DNA from: Proteobacteria bacterium UBA6156
GTDB taxonomy: Bacteria > Pseudomonadota > Alphaproteobacteria > UBA2136 > UBA6156
Direction: 5' to 3'
DNA: 40,525 nucleotides
Assembly (NCBI GenBank): GCA_002422365.1
Contig: DIUO01000017.1
Coordinates: forward strand, 1 to 40,525
The notes under the pieces were generated by a model that made no database searches, was not told where the DNA came from, and saw only the letters and a list, made by a program, of their open reading frames with translations. Made by a program: the position numbers and the translations under genes. Positions 9,875 to 17,253 of this stretch are shown piece by piece. Position 1 is the first letter of the stretch, and every line of letters begins with the position of its first letter.

Positions 9875-10491
9875 TGGTAACGATGCTCAGCCTGAAAACC
9901 GGCATCCGCCGCACCCTGCTTGTCACCTCATGGTGCCTGCTCGCGTGGGCTGGGGGCATGCAGGCGCCTGGGGCTGCCGAGTCCGACAGCACCGATAATC
10001 TCCGCGAAGAAATGATCTGGACCTCGCTCGAGGGCCGCGTCAGCAGCATCGCCTCCCAGCACGAAATTCTCAGCACCCTGCTTGGCCAATATCAGGTGTG
10101 TCACAACAAGCTTAAGTTCTATTCGCCCGACTCAACCAACCCCGCCAAAGACGCCGACGGCTGCGTCCCCCCACCGGTTCCCGCCGATATCGAAGTGACG
10201 ACCCAAGCCTACGATATGCCGGAAATCGATTGCGGCACGGCCAATTTCACCTGTGGAGACGGGAAGGGAGGCAATTGCAGTTGTAAAGCTGAAGATGTCA
10301 CCGCCAAAAACACGTGCCGCAAGCTCGATCATAAAGGCTTTGTCAGCTACAGGGTCGGCACCTTCAAATCGCCCAACAACGTATTCATTGCCTATTGGGA
10401 CCCCAGCACTACTACCTTTGTCCGCGCAAGCGCCAACAGCCAAGGCAATCGTCTCATCTACGATATCGTCTGCTACTCGCTCTCCCAATAA
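9874..10491 (+). CDS. Secreted Cys-rich protein, third paralogue
   Basis: A 205-residue protein; its ATG overlaps the previous stop by one base (TAATG), so translation is coupled. A signal peptide covers about 1-35 (TLLVTSWCLLAWAGG). Module A contains MIWTSLEGRVSSIASQ and C...LKFYSPDSTNPAKDADGCV; module B contains IDC...NFTC....NCSC.AED.TAK..C and ends YDIVCYSL. By eye it is about 40-45 percent identical to the second paralogue in module B, including FVRY/FVRA and the W-D of .ARWDD/.AYWDP. Codon use is less GC-biased than in the surrounding housekeeping genes. Confidence 0.75.
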   Translation: MVTMLSLKTGIRRTLLVTSWCLLAWAGGMQAPGAAESDSTDNLREEMIWTSLEGRVSSIASQHEILSTLLGQYQVCHNKLKFYSPDSTNPAKDADGCVPPPVPADIEVTTQAYDMPEIDCGTANFTCGDGKGGNCSCKAEDVTAKNTCRKLDHKGFVSYRVGTFKSPNNVFIAYWDPSTTTFVRASANSQGNRLIYDIVCYSLSQ

Positions 10492-10530
10492 AGCAACTCT
10501 TGAACAGAATGAAAGGGCACAAGGTGCACC

Positions 10531-10989
10531 TCACGCCGCCGCAGGCACCGCCACCACCGTTATATCCACCGCCACCTGGCCGCGCGTGGCGTTGCTGTAG
10601 GGGCAAATCTGGTGCGCCCGCTCCACAATCTGCTGGCCTTGGGCGTCGTCCACGCCCTGCAGGTGCACCACCAGCTCCACCGCAATCCCGAAGCGCATAA
10701 AACCGCCTCCACCAAGTTCACTTTCCGGCAGCTTGCCCAAGCTTACACGGCTGTCCACCTGCACAGGCGCAGTCAGTTCGGCGCCCAGGGTTTTGGCGGC
10801 ATATTCCACCGCCCCGCCAAAGCAGGCGGCATAGGCGCAGGCAAAAAGCTGCTCGGGGTCGGTGCCTTCCGGCGGGCGGTTGGGCTGCACCGGGTGGGTT
10901 AAGGTTACGTTCAGGCGCCCGTCGCTGGTGGCGGCCTTGCCGTTTCGGCCCGCGGTGGCGCTGGCTTGTGTGCTGTAAATAATGTCCAT
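10531..10989 (-). CDS. ohr: Organic hydroperoxide resistance protein Ohr
   Basis: Ohr is a cytoplasmic thiol peroxidase of the OsmC fold that reduces organic and fatty-acid hydroperoxides. The 152-residue length is normal. The peroxidatic Cys56 lies in EQLFACAYAACF and the resolving Cys129 in CPYSNATRG, both canonical for Ohr rather than OsmC. An extra Cys at 51 is present. AAGGGG lies upstream of the chosen ATG. No OhrR regulator gene is adjacent. It converges on the secreted-paralogue operon with only about 40 bp between stops. Confidence 0.93.
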   Translation of the reverse strand: MDIIYSTQASATAGRNGKAATSDGRLNVTLTHPVQPNRPPEGTDPEQLFACAYAACFGGAVEYAAKTLGAELTAPVQVDSRVSLGKLPESELGGGGFMRFGIAVELVVHLQGVDDAQGQQIVERAHQICPYSNATRGQVAVDITVVAVPAAA

Positions 10990-11087
10990 GAATCAAGTTC
11001 CCCTTGTTATTTCGCCGCAATGCTACCATAACACCCCCAACAGGCAAGCAGCCAAAGGCAAAACCAGCCTCCCAAACCCAAAAACGC

Positions 11088-11115
11088 AACGCCAAACACC
11101 AAATACGAAACACGA
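11088..11115. repeat. 7-bp tandem repeat, AACACCA family, before rlmJ
   Basis: Four degenerate 7-mers in a row: AACGCCA, AACACCA, AATACGA, AACACGA. The tract ends 6 nt before the rlmJ start codon and leaves no room for a Shine-Dalgarno. The same family recurs at 13965-13985 and 26737-26778. Confidence 0.75.
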
Positions 11116-11121
11116 AAACAC

Positions 11122-11961
11122 ATGCTTTCCTACCAACACGCCTACCACGCCGGCGGCCCCGCCGATGTCATCAAGCACACGCTCTGGGCGCACATTCTGG
11201 CACACATGGCCCACAAGCCCGGGCCTTTGCATGTCTACGAAACTCACGCCGGGCGCGGTCTCTACAGCCTCTCTGCGCCGGAGGTTCAAAAAACTCCCGA
11301 ATATCAATCCGGCCTGCAACGCCTCATGGTGAACATGCCCGAGAATGCCTACACAGCCGCCGTCAACGCCCTGAACCCCAACGGCAAACTCGCCACCATC
11401 CCCGGCTCCCCCGCCGTGGCGCTGCATGTCATGCGGCCGGAAGATCACCTCCACCTCGCCGAAGCCCACCCCGCCGAACTCGAACACCTGAAACTGGCCT
11501 TCCCCCACGCCCAGCGCCGCGCCCAGAATATCCATATCCATGCGGGCGACGGCCACCACCTCATCCCCACCCTCATCAAGGCCGGGCAGCGCAACGCGGT
11601 GCTGATAGACCCCTCCTTCGAGGTCAAATCCGAATACCCCCATACGGTGGAAACGATTAAAACCATCTTGGAAAAAGCCCCCCAAACCACCATCATGCTC
11701 TGGTACCCGCTGCTCAACCCCCGTGGCCGCAGCCAAGACCTCATCGACAGCCTCAAAGCCCTGCAAATCCCCGCCACCTACCTGGTGCACTACAGCTGGA
11801 ACACCCCGGAAGTACCGGGCATGTTCGGCACCGGCCAAATCATCCTCAACCTGCCCTACAAGCTGGAGACCGAGCTCCCCGCACTCCTCAAGCCGCTGGT
11901 GCAACCGCTCAAGCAAAGCGTCGCCAACCTCACCGCCACGCTGCTCGTCCCCCGCACCTAA
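11122..11961 (+). CDS. rlmJ: 23S rRNA (adenine-2030-N6)-methyltransferase RlmJ
   Basis: SAM-dependent methyltransferase acting on 23S rRNA A2030. The N-terminus MLSYQHAYHAGGPADVIKHT is diagnostic of RlmJ. THAGRGLY (41-48) is the SAM-binding loop region, and LIDPSFE (161-167) is the catalytic motif IV; here Phe replaces the usual Tyr of D-P-(P/S)-Y, a mild oddity. The 279-residue length matches the family. It reads toward ctaA with a 64-bp gap that contains a 7-bp repeat tract. Confidence 0.92.
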   Translation: MLSYQHAYHAGGPADVIKHTLWAHILAHMAHKPGPLHVYETHAGRGLYSLSAPEVQKTPEYQSGLQRLMVNMPENAYTAAVNALNPNGKLATIPGSPAVALHVMRPEDHLHLAEAHPAELEHLKLAFPHAQRRAQNIHIHAGDGHHLIPTLIKAGQRNAVLIDPSFEVKSEYPHTVETIKTILEKAPQTTIMLWYPLLNPRGRSQDLIDSLKALQIPATYLVHYSWNTPEVPGMFGTGQIILNLPYKLETELPALLKPLVQPLKQSVANLTATLLVPRT

Positions 11962-11974
11962 ATCCGGCAACAAC

Positions 11975-12002
11975 CTGTTCACTGTCTACTGTTCACTGTC
12001 CC
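11975..12002. repeat. 7-bp tandem repeat, CTGTTCA family, before ctaA
   Basis: Four units in register: CTGTTCA, CTGTCTA, CTGTTCA, CTGTCCC. The same CAACCTGTTCACTGT beginning recurs inside ctaB at 13041. Confidence 0.8.
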
Positions 12003-12025
12003 CTTTTTATCCTAGTCTGTGCGCC

Positions 12026-12988
12026 ATGGATCTCTACCTACGCCTCATCCGCCTCACCCTGCTGTTCACCTTCGTGCTCATCATCGTCGGCGGTGCCACC
12101 CGGGTGTACGATGCCGGCATGGCCTGCCCGGACTGGCCCCACTGCTACGGCTATTACGTGCCGTTCCCGGAAAGCAAAATCCCCGGCGGCTACATGGTGG
12201 CAGGCCAGCACTACACCTGGTGGCAGGTGGCGCTGGAGTGGGGCCACCGCGCCTTAGCCTCGCTGGTCGGCTTCGGCCTGCTGGCTATCGTGGCGCTGGC
12301 CATCGCCCGCATCCGCAAGGGGCTTAACCTGCCGCAAGAAACCCTCGCCCTCGGCCTCACCGTCGCCCTGCTGGTCACCCAAATCGGCCTCGGCGGGCTC
12401 ACCGTGCTCAAATCGAATATTCACTGGAGCGTCGTCCTCCACCTCGGCAACGCCATGCTGTTCTTCGGCGCGCTGGCGTGGCTGCGCCGGGTGGTGGCCA
12501 GCGGCGGGCAGGCTGCCGCCGTTCCGGCCCCGGTGGTCACCCGTTGGGCGTTCTACGCCATGCCGCTGCTGGTGTGGCTCACCATGCTCATCGGCGCCTT
12601 TGTCAGCTCCAGCCACGCGGGCGGGGTCTGCGGCGGCCTGTTCAGCTGTGCGGGGCAATGGATGCCTTCCCCCAAAGCCGACCTCGGCCAGCACATCCAC
12701 ATGCAGCACCGTCTCTACGCGCTTCTCACCTTTGCCCTCAGCGTGGGGTTAATCATACTCGCCAAGCGTACCGCCCCCGCCCTACGCAAGGTGGCGCTGC
12801 ACGTGCATGTTATGGTGCTGGGGCAGGTGGTGCTGGGCATTGCCACGCTCTACAGCTTTGCCAGCTACCCGCAGTTTTACTATCCTCTCAGCATTGCCCA
12901 CCTCGGCTGGGGCACGCTGCTGTGGCTCGCCGCACTGGGCGCGGTGTTCACTCTCCGCTACGGCAAACACGGCCGCTACCATGGCTAA
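12026..12988 (+). CDS. ctaA: Heme A synthase (CtaA/COX15)
   Basis: Integral membrane enzyme that oxidises the C8 methyl of heme O to give heme A for cytochrome oxidase. The 320 residues hold about eight membrane helices. Heme-binding histidines are seen in EWGHRAL (His74), NIHWSVVLH, HMQHRLYAL and IAHLGWG. The first outer loop has ACPDWPHCYG (Cys34, Cys40) and a later one has GGVCGGLFSC, the paired-Cys arrangement seen in CtaA rather than in mitochondrial-type COX15. The ATG at 12026 directly precedes the first helix. Its end overlaps ctaB by 8 nt, so the two heme-modifying enzymes are translationally coupled. Confidence 0.93.
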   Translation: MDLYLRLIRLTLLFTFVLIIVGGATRVYDAGMACPDWPHCYGYYVPFPESKIPGGYMVAGQHYTWWQVALEWGHRALASLVGFGLLAIVALAIARIRKGLNLPQETLALGLTVALLVTQIGLGGLTVLKSNIHWSVVLHLGNAMLFFGALAWLRRVVASGGQAAAVPAPVVTRWAFYAMPLLVWLTMLIGAFVSSSHAGGVCGGLFSCAGQWMPSPKADLGQHIHMQHRLYALLTFALSVGLIILAKRTAPALRKVALHVHVMVLGQVVLGIATLYSFASYPQFYYPLSIAHLGWGTLLWLAALGAVFTLRYGKHGRYHG

Positions 12989-13943
12989 ACACCAAAACCG
13001 GCAGTTGCAACCTCAGTCCATGGGTTCGCAAGGGCCCAACCTGTTCACTGTTCACTGTCCACTGTTCACTGACCTTCTCCAGCTCGCCAAACCCCGCATC
13101 ATCCTCCTGCTGGCCATCACCTGCGTCTGCGGCTCGCTGGTGGCGGCCAAGGGCAACCTCAACCTGCTGCTTATCAGCCTGCCCGCCATCGGCTGGGGCG
13201 CGCTCGGCCTCGTGCTCTCGGCGGCGGGCGCCAACAGCGTGAACATGTGGTACGACCGCGACATCGACCCTCTCATGCAGCGCACTAAAAACCGCCCGCT
13301 GCCCGCAGGGCGCATGGCCCCGCGCACGGTGCTGGCCTACGGCACTGCGCTCATCCTGCTGGGCACCCTGGCCGCCGCCATGGCCAACCTGCTCACCGCC
13401 GCCATGGCCCTCTCCGGCGCGCTGTTTTATGTGTTCATCTACACCATGCTGCTCAAGCGCCATACGGTACAAAACATCGTCATCGGTGGTGCCGCAGGTG
13501 CCTTCCCGCCGCTGGTCGGCTGGGCGGCGGTCCAAAACGACATCCTCAGCCCCATCCCCTGGCTCATGTTCGCGGTCATTTTTCTCTGGACGCCCCCGCA
13601 CTTCTGGGCCCTCGCCCTCATGGCCAATGCCGACTACACCCGCGCGAAAATCCCCATGTACCCGGTGGTGTATGGCGAGCCCGCCACCCGCCTCGCCATC
13701 CTCCGCTACCTCACCCTGTTGGTGCCTGTCACGCTGCTCGGCGGCCTACTGGCACCTCTGGGCTGGCTATATACTGCGGCGGCCCTTGGCCTGGGCGGCT
13801 GGTGGGGCCTGGCCGCCTGGCGGCTGCTCTACGCCCCCCAACCCACCGCCCAGGCCCGCGCCCCCGCCCAAATCGTCTTCCGCCGCAGCCTGTTCTACCT
13901 AGCCTTCCTCTTCCTCGCCATGGTGATCGACAGCTTCCTCTAA
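12981..13943 (+). CDS. ctaB: Protoheme IX farnesyltransferase (heme O synthase)
   Basis: UbiA-family membrane prenyltransferase that makes heme O, the substrate of CtaA. Both Asp-rich motifs are present: NMWYDRDIDPLMQRTKNRPLP and, after WTPPHFWALA, the NADYTRAKIPMYPVV stretch. The 320-residue length is typical, with about nine helices. The start at 12981 overlaps ctaA; an in-frame ATG at 13020 is an alternative. Oddly, residues 21-30 (LFTVHCPLFT) are encoded by a CTGTTCA tandem repeat that also occurs in the gap before ctaA, so the variable N-terminal extension is repeat-derived. The catalytic body begins at about residue 33 (QLAKPRI). Confidence 0.94.
   Translation: MAKHQNRQLQPQSMGSQGPNLFTVHCPLFTDLLQLAKPRIILLLAITCVCGSLVAAKGNLNLLLISLPAIGWGALGLVLSAAGANSVNMWYDRDIDPLMQRTKNRPLPAGRMAPRTVLAYGTALILLGTLAAAMANLLTAAMALSGALFYVFIYTMLLKRHTVQNIVIGGAAGAFPPLVGWAAVQNDILSPIPWLMFAVIFLWTPPHFWALALMANADYTRAKIPMYPVVYGEPATRLAILRYLTLLVPVTLLGGLLAPLGWLYTAAALGLGGWWGLAAWRLLYAPQPTAQARAPAQIVFRRSLFYLAFLFLAMVIDSFL
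13041..13068. repeat. 7-bp tandem repeat, CTGTTCA family, inside ctaB
   Basis: Units CTGTTCA, CTGTTCA, CTGTCCA and CTGTTCA lie in the ctaB reading frame. Because 7 is not a multiple of 3, successive units are read in different phases, giving LFTVHCPLFT. Confidence 0.8.
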
Positions 13944-13964
13944 AAACACCATCCCCAAACCCAC

Positions 13965-13985
13965 ATCACCAAACACTAAACACAA
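13965..13985. repeat. 7-bp tandem repeat, AACACCA family, between ctaB and the YdjM-like gene
   Basis: Three units (ATCACCA, AACACTA, AACACAA) fill most of the short gap and stop 6 nt before the next start codon. Confidence 0.65.
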
Positions 13986-13991
13986 AAATCC

Positions 13992-14486
13992 ATGCTCGCC
14001 CCCGGTCACATCGCCCTCGGCCTCGCCACCTACGCCGGGGCCAGCTACCTTGCGGGCCAGGTGCCGCTGCCAGAGCTCCTCGCCGCCGCCGCCCTCGGTT
14101 CCCTGCTGCCGGATATCGACCACCCCAACTCCCAAATCGGCCGCATGCTGCCATCCATCAGCCGCCCGGTGGCAGCCCTCATCGGCCACCGCGGCTTCAC
14201 GCACTCCTTGCTGGCCGTGGCGCTGCTCACCGCCGTATTGGCCCTGTTGGCATGGCAGCAGGTCGAATCCCTCACCGCCGCCACCGTCATAGCGCTCATC
14301 ACCGGCTACCTCAGCCACCTGGCCGGAGACTACCTCACCGTCCGCGGCATCCCCCTCTTCTGGCCCTACCGCCGCCCAGGCGGAGACTACCACATCCCCT
14401 ATATGGCCTTCCGCACCGGCGGGCCGACAGAAATCCTCCTCACCGCCGCCTTGGGCTTGCTGCTCACCGCTCTTGCGGTGTATTAA
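13992..14486 (+). CDS. YdjM-like membrane-bound metal-dependent hydrolase (DUF457)
   Basis: A 164-residue membrane protein with His/Asp pairs in the pattern of the YdjM/DUF457 family: PGHIALG near the N-terminus, LLPDIDHP (about 38-45), GHRGFTHSL and GYLSHLAGDYLT. These are thought to bind metal, though the reaction is not established. About four membrane helices are visible. It sits inside the cytochrome oxidase assembly cluster, 5 nt before ctaG, and so is co-transcribed; whether it serves oxidase assembly is unknown. Confidence 0.8.
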   Translation: MLAPGHIALGLATYAGASYLAGQVPLPELLAAAALGSLLPDIDHPNSQIGRMLPSISRPVAALIGHRGFTHSLLAVALLTAVLALLAWQQVESLTAATVIALITGYLSHLAGDYLTVRGIPLFWPYRRPGGDYHIPYMAFRTGGPTEILLTAALGLLLTALAVY

Positions 14487-14491
14487 CAAGC

Positions 14492-15124
14492 ATGGCGCAT
14501 AAATCCCCCCATCCTCCCCGCAAGCCCCAGCTGCGCACGCTGCTGCTGTGCCTGGTGGGCTTGGTGTGGGGCATCGGCCTCACCATCGCCGCCGTGCCGC
14601 TCTACCGCATTCTGTGCCAGCATTTCGGCATCCCGGTGCCGCAAATCATCGCCGGGCCTTCCGCACCCGCCGCCGCCATTAAACCGGGTGCCAACCTCAA
14701 CCGCACCGTTACTATCCGCTTCACCGCCAACACGCAGGCAGGCCTGCCGGTCACCTTCCACCCGCGCACCTACACCATGCGCGTCAAGGTCGGCCAGCCG
14801 GTGCTCACGGCCTATCAGGCCGAAAATATTAGCCCCCAAGCCTTCAACGGTGTCGCCGTCCACATGCTCTACGCCATGGGCGGCCCGGGCGGAGACGTCT
14901 CCCCCTACATCGACCTCCGCCAGTGCTTTTGTTTCGAAGAAGAACACTACCCGGCCAAAGAACCTCTGACGTTGCCGCTGGCCTTCACCGTCAGCCCCAA
15001 CCTGCCAGAGGGCATCCACACCATCACCTTTGCCTACACCCTGTTCGAGTCCACGCAAGTGCCAGCTCAAGTACTCGCCACTCTCCCCGAACAATCCCGC
15101 GCCCAAGCCGTTAAGCCGAAATGA
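14492..15124 (+). CDS. ctaG: Cytochrome c oxidase assembly protein CtaG (Cox11)
   Basis: Copper chaperone that delivers copper to the CuB centre of subunit I. It has one N-terminal membrane helix (about 16-36), then VPLYRILCQHFG, and a periplasmic immunoglobulin-like domain carrying the copper-binding CFCFEEE motif. The 210-residue length is usual. The segment before CFCF (VSPYIDLRQ) differs from the common Cox11 form (TP....YF.K.Q), so this is a divergent member. The last codon overlaps the next start (ATGA). Confidence 0.88.
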   Translation: MAHKSPHPPRKPQLRTLLLCLVGLVWGIGLTIAAVPLYRILCQHFGIPVPQIIAGPSAPAAAIKPGANLNRTVTIRFTANTQAGLPVTFHPRTYTMRVKVGQPVLTAYQAENISPQAFNGVAVHMLYAMGGPGGDVSPYIDLRQCFCFEEEHYPAKEPLTLPLAFTVSPNLPEGIHTITFAYTLFESTQVPAQVLATLPEQSRAQAVKPK

Positions 15125-15954
15125 TCCGCCTGATGTACCTCCTCGCCGCCCTCTTGCTCCTAACGCTGTTCGGCTTCGGCTCCTATCTCTATTTCAACCA
15201 GCAGCGGTTCATTCTGCCCGCGCGCGTCAACGCCGTGGCTGCCCCCAACCCGCAGCTGCTGTTCGAATATACCTCCCTCACTACACCCGAGGGCCACACC
15301 CTCCACGGCATCATCTTCCTGCCGGAAGGCCCTACCACCGACCTCATCCTCGCCTTCCCCGGCAACGGCCACAACCCCATCGGCTTCGCCAATTTCCTCA
15401 AAACCGAGGTCTACCCAGACAGAGACGACGTCGCCATCGCCGCCTTCTCCTACCGTGGCTACCCCAACGGCCACACCCCACCCAGCGAGGGTACGCCCGG
15501 CCAAACCGCCATGTATGCCGACGCCGAACTGATCTACGACAAACTCACCGAGCGTTTCCGCCCGCAGCAGGTCAAGGCCGTCGGCTACAGCATCGGCACC
15601 GCCGTGGCCGCGCACCTGGCCACCGCACGCACGCTCAACGCCATGGCACTGGTGGCACCTATCGCCAGCGTGCGCCGCATTGCCCAGGGGCGGCACCCCT
15701 GGCTGCCGGTGGGCCTGCTGCTGCGCCATCCGTTTGCCACCGAAGACATCATCGCCGACATCAGCGTCCCCACCACCCTCATCTACAGCCCAACCGACGG
15801 CCTCGTGCCCGCCCGCCACGTCACCCAGGTGCTGCACCGTAAAAACCCCGCCATGCCGTTCGTGCCCGTGCCGCACACCAACCACGTCTCGCTGGCCACC
15901 TCACCGCAACTGCCCGGCCTCATCCAGCAGGCTCTGGGGCTGACATCACGTTAA
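15121..15954 (+). CDS. Membrane-anchored alpha/beta hydrolase
   Basis: A 277-residue alpha/beta-hydrolase of the BEM46/YfhR kind: one N-terminal membrane helix (about 4-24), an oxyanion-loop region FPGNGHN, the nucleophile elbow GYSIG, a later SPTDGLVP with the likely acid, and HTNHVSL with the catalytic His. The substrate is unknown. Coupled by ATGA overlap to ctaG. Its TAA and the TAA of rlmI on the other strand share the palindrome TTAA, so these convergent genes overlap by 4 nt. Confidence 0.85.
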   Translation: MIRLMYLLAALLLLTLFGFGSYLYFNQQRFILPARVNAVAAPNPQLLFEYTSLTTPEGHTLHGIIFLPEGPTTDLILAFPGNGHNPIGFANFLKTEVYPDRDDVAIAAFSYRGYPNGHTPPSEGTPGQTAMYADAELIYDKLTERFRPQQVKAVGYSIGTAVAAHLATARTLNAMALVAPIASVRRIAQGRHPWLPVGLLLRHPFATEDIIADISVPTTLIYSPTDGLVPARHVTQVLHRKNPAMPFVPVPHTNHVSLATSPQLPGLIQQALGLTSR

Positions 15955-17159
15955 TCCAACTGAAAACTCAGCACTTTCAAATAACTGTTCTCGGCCAGCA
16001 TCAAATGCTGCGGGTGGTCAACATCCGCCCCACCCACACGCAGCAACCGCCCGCTGCGCCCGGCACGGCGTATGCCCCGCACGCACGCGGCCGTAAAGTC
16101 CTCCAGGCTTGCATTGTGGCTGCAACTGCATAAGGTCAGCAACCCGCCGCCACGCACCAGCGCCGCACTCAGCCGCGCCACTTTTTCATAGCCTTTCAGG
16201 CCATCGGCCATCACTTTGGCACTCTTAATAAACGCCGGGGGGTCGCACACCACCGCCGCAAAACGGCGGTTTTCGGCTGCCATCTCTTCCATCGCCTCAA
16301 ACGCGCCGCTCACTTTAAAATCACAGGCGTCCGCCACCCCCTGCCGCTCGGCACTCTGCCGCGCCAGCGCCAGCGCCGGGGCGCTGGCATCCACCAGCGT
16401 CAGCCGCGCCTGTTTCCCGGCCCGTTGCGCGCCGTGCAGCATCGCCAGCCCAAAGCCACCAATGTGGCAATACACATCCAAAATCTCACACGCCTCCGGC
16501 AGCAGCGCCATCTGGCTGGCCGCAAAGGCATGGTTGGCGCGCTGGTCATAATACCATCCGGTTTTCTGGCCGCCGGTCAGGTCGGCCAGAAATTCCAGCC
16601 CGTTCTCCTGCACCACCACCGGCCCTTCGGGCACATCACCCGCCATGTCCAGCTCGTGGCTCAGCGGCAGGCCTTCCAGCGCCCGCTGGGCGGTGTCGCG
16701 CCGCCAAATCATCCCCGCACACCCGGTCACCGCAATCAACGCCGCTTCCAATTTATCCTGCATCAGCTCCATCCCGGCGGTGGTTATCTGCCCCACCAGC
16801 ACATCGCCAAAGCGGTCCACTACCAGCCCCGGCAGGTCGTCGCCTTCACTGTGCACCAGCCGATAATAAGGTGCCGCAGGCCTGCGCTTCAGCGCCTGCC
16901 GCAGCCGTTCTTCCAGCCAGGCCACATCAATTTGCGCCTCCGGCTTGCTGCTCAGCTTGCGGCAGGCAATCAGGGTTGCGGGGTTAAAGGTGTAGGTGCC
17001 AAGCGCCTCGTCCCGGCTGTCCACCACCGTCACCAGGCTGCCGGGTGTCAGGGCCTTCAGCGCCGCCGTCATCTCCAGTTCATTAGAATACACCCAGGGG
17101 TGCCCCGCCCGCGCGCGCCCATCGCGTTTCGGCAACAGCCGTACAATCTCATATGTCAT
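15951..17159 (-). CDS. rlmI: 23S rRNA m5C methyltransferase, RlmI-like
   Basis: SAM-dependent methyltransferase with an N-terminal PUA RNA-binding domain (GHPWVYSNELE, about 19-29) and a Rossmann catalytic domain: LDVYCHIGGFGLAML at motif I, CDPPAFIKS at motif IV and CSCSHN at the position of the catalytic-Cys motif. The 402-residue length matches RlmI/YccW. AAGGAG precedes the start. It is divergent from ctaD with 94 bp between starts. The exact target C1962 is inferred from family only. Confidence 0.88.
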   Translation of the reverse strand: MTYEIVRLLPKRDGRARAGHPWVYSNELEMTAALKALTPGSLVTVVDSRDEALGTYTFNPATLIACRKLSSKPEAQIDVAWLEERLRQALKRRPAAPYYRLVHSEGDDLPGLVVDRFGDVLVGQITTAGMELMQDKLEAALIAVTGCAGMIWRRDTAQRALEGLPLSHELDMAGDVPEGPVVVQENGLEFLADLTGGQKTGWYYDQRANHAFAASQMALLPEACEILDVYCHIGGFGLAMLHGAQRAGKQARLTLVDASAPALALARQSAERQGVADACDFKVSGAFEAMEEMAAENRRFAAVVCDPPAFIKSAKVMADGLKGYEKVARLSAALVRGGGLLTLCSCSHNASLEDFTAACVRGIRRAGRSGRLLRVGGADVDHPQHLMLAENSYLKVLSFQLD

Positions 17160-17253
17160 AGCGTCAGCTCCTTGCTCTGTGGCCTCTTCTCATCGGCCCT
17201 TACGGGTGCTATAACCCTGCCTAACCACGTTCACAAGAGGATAATCACATCCC

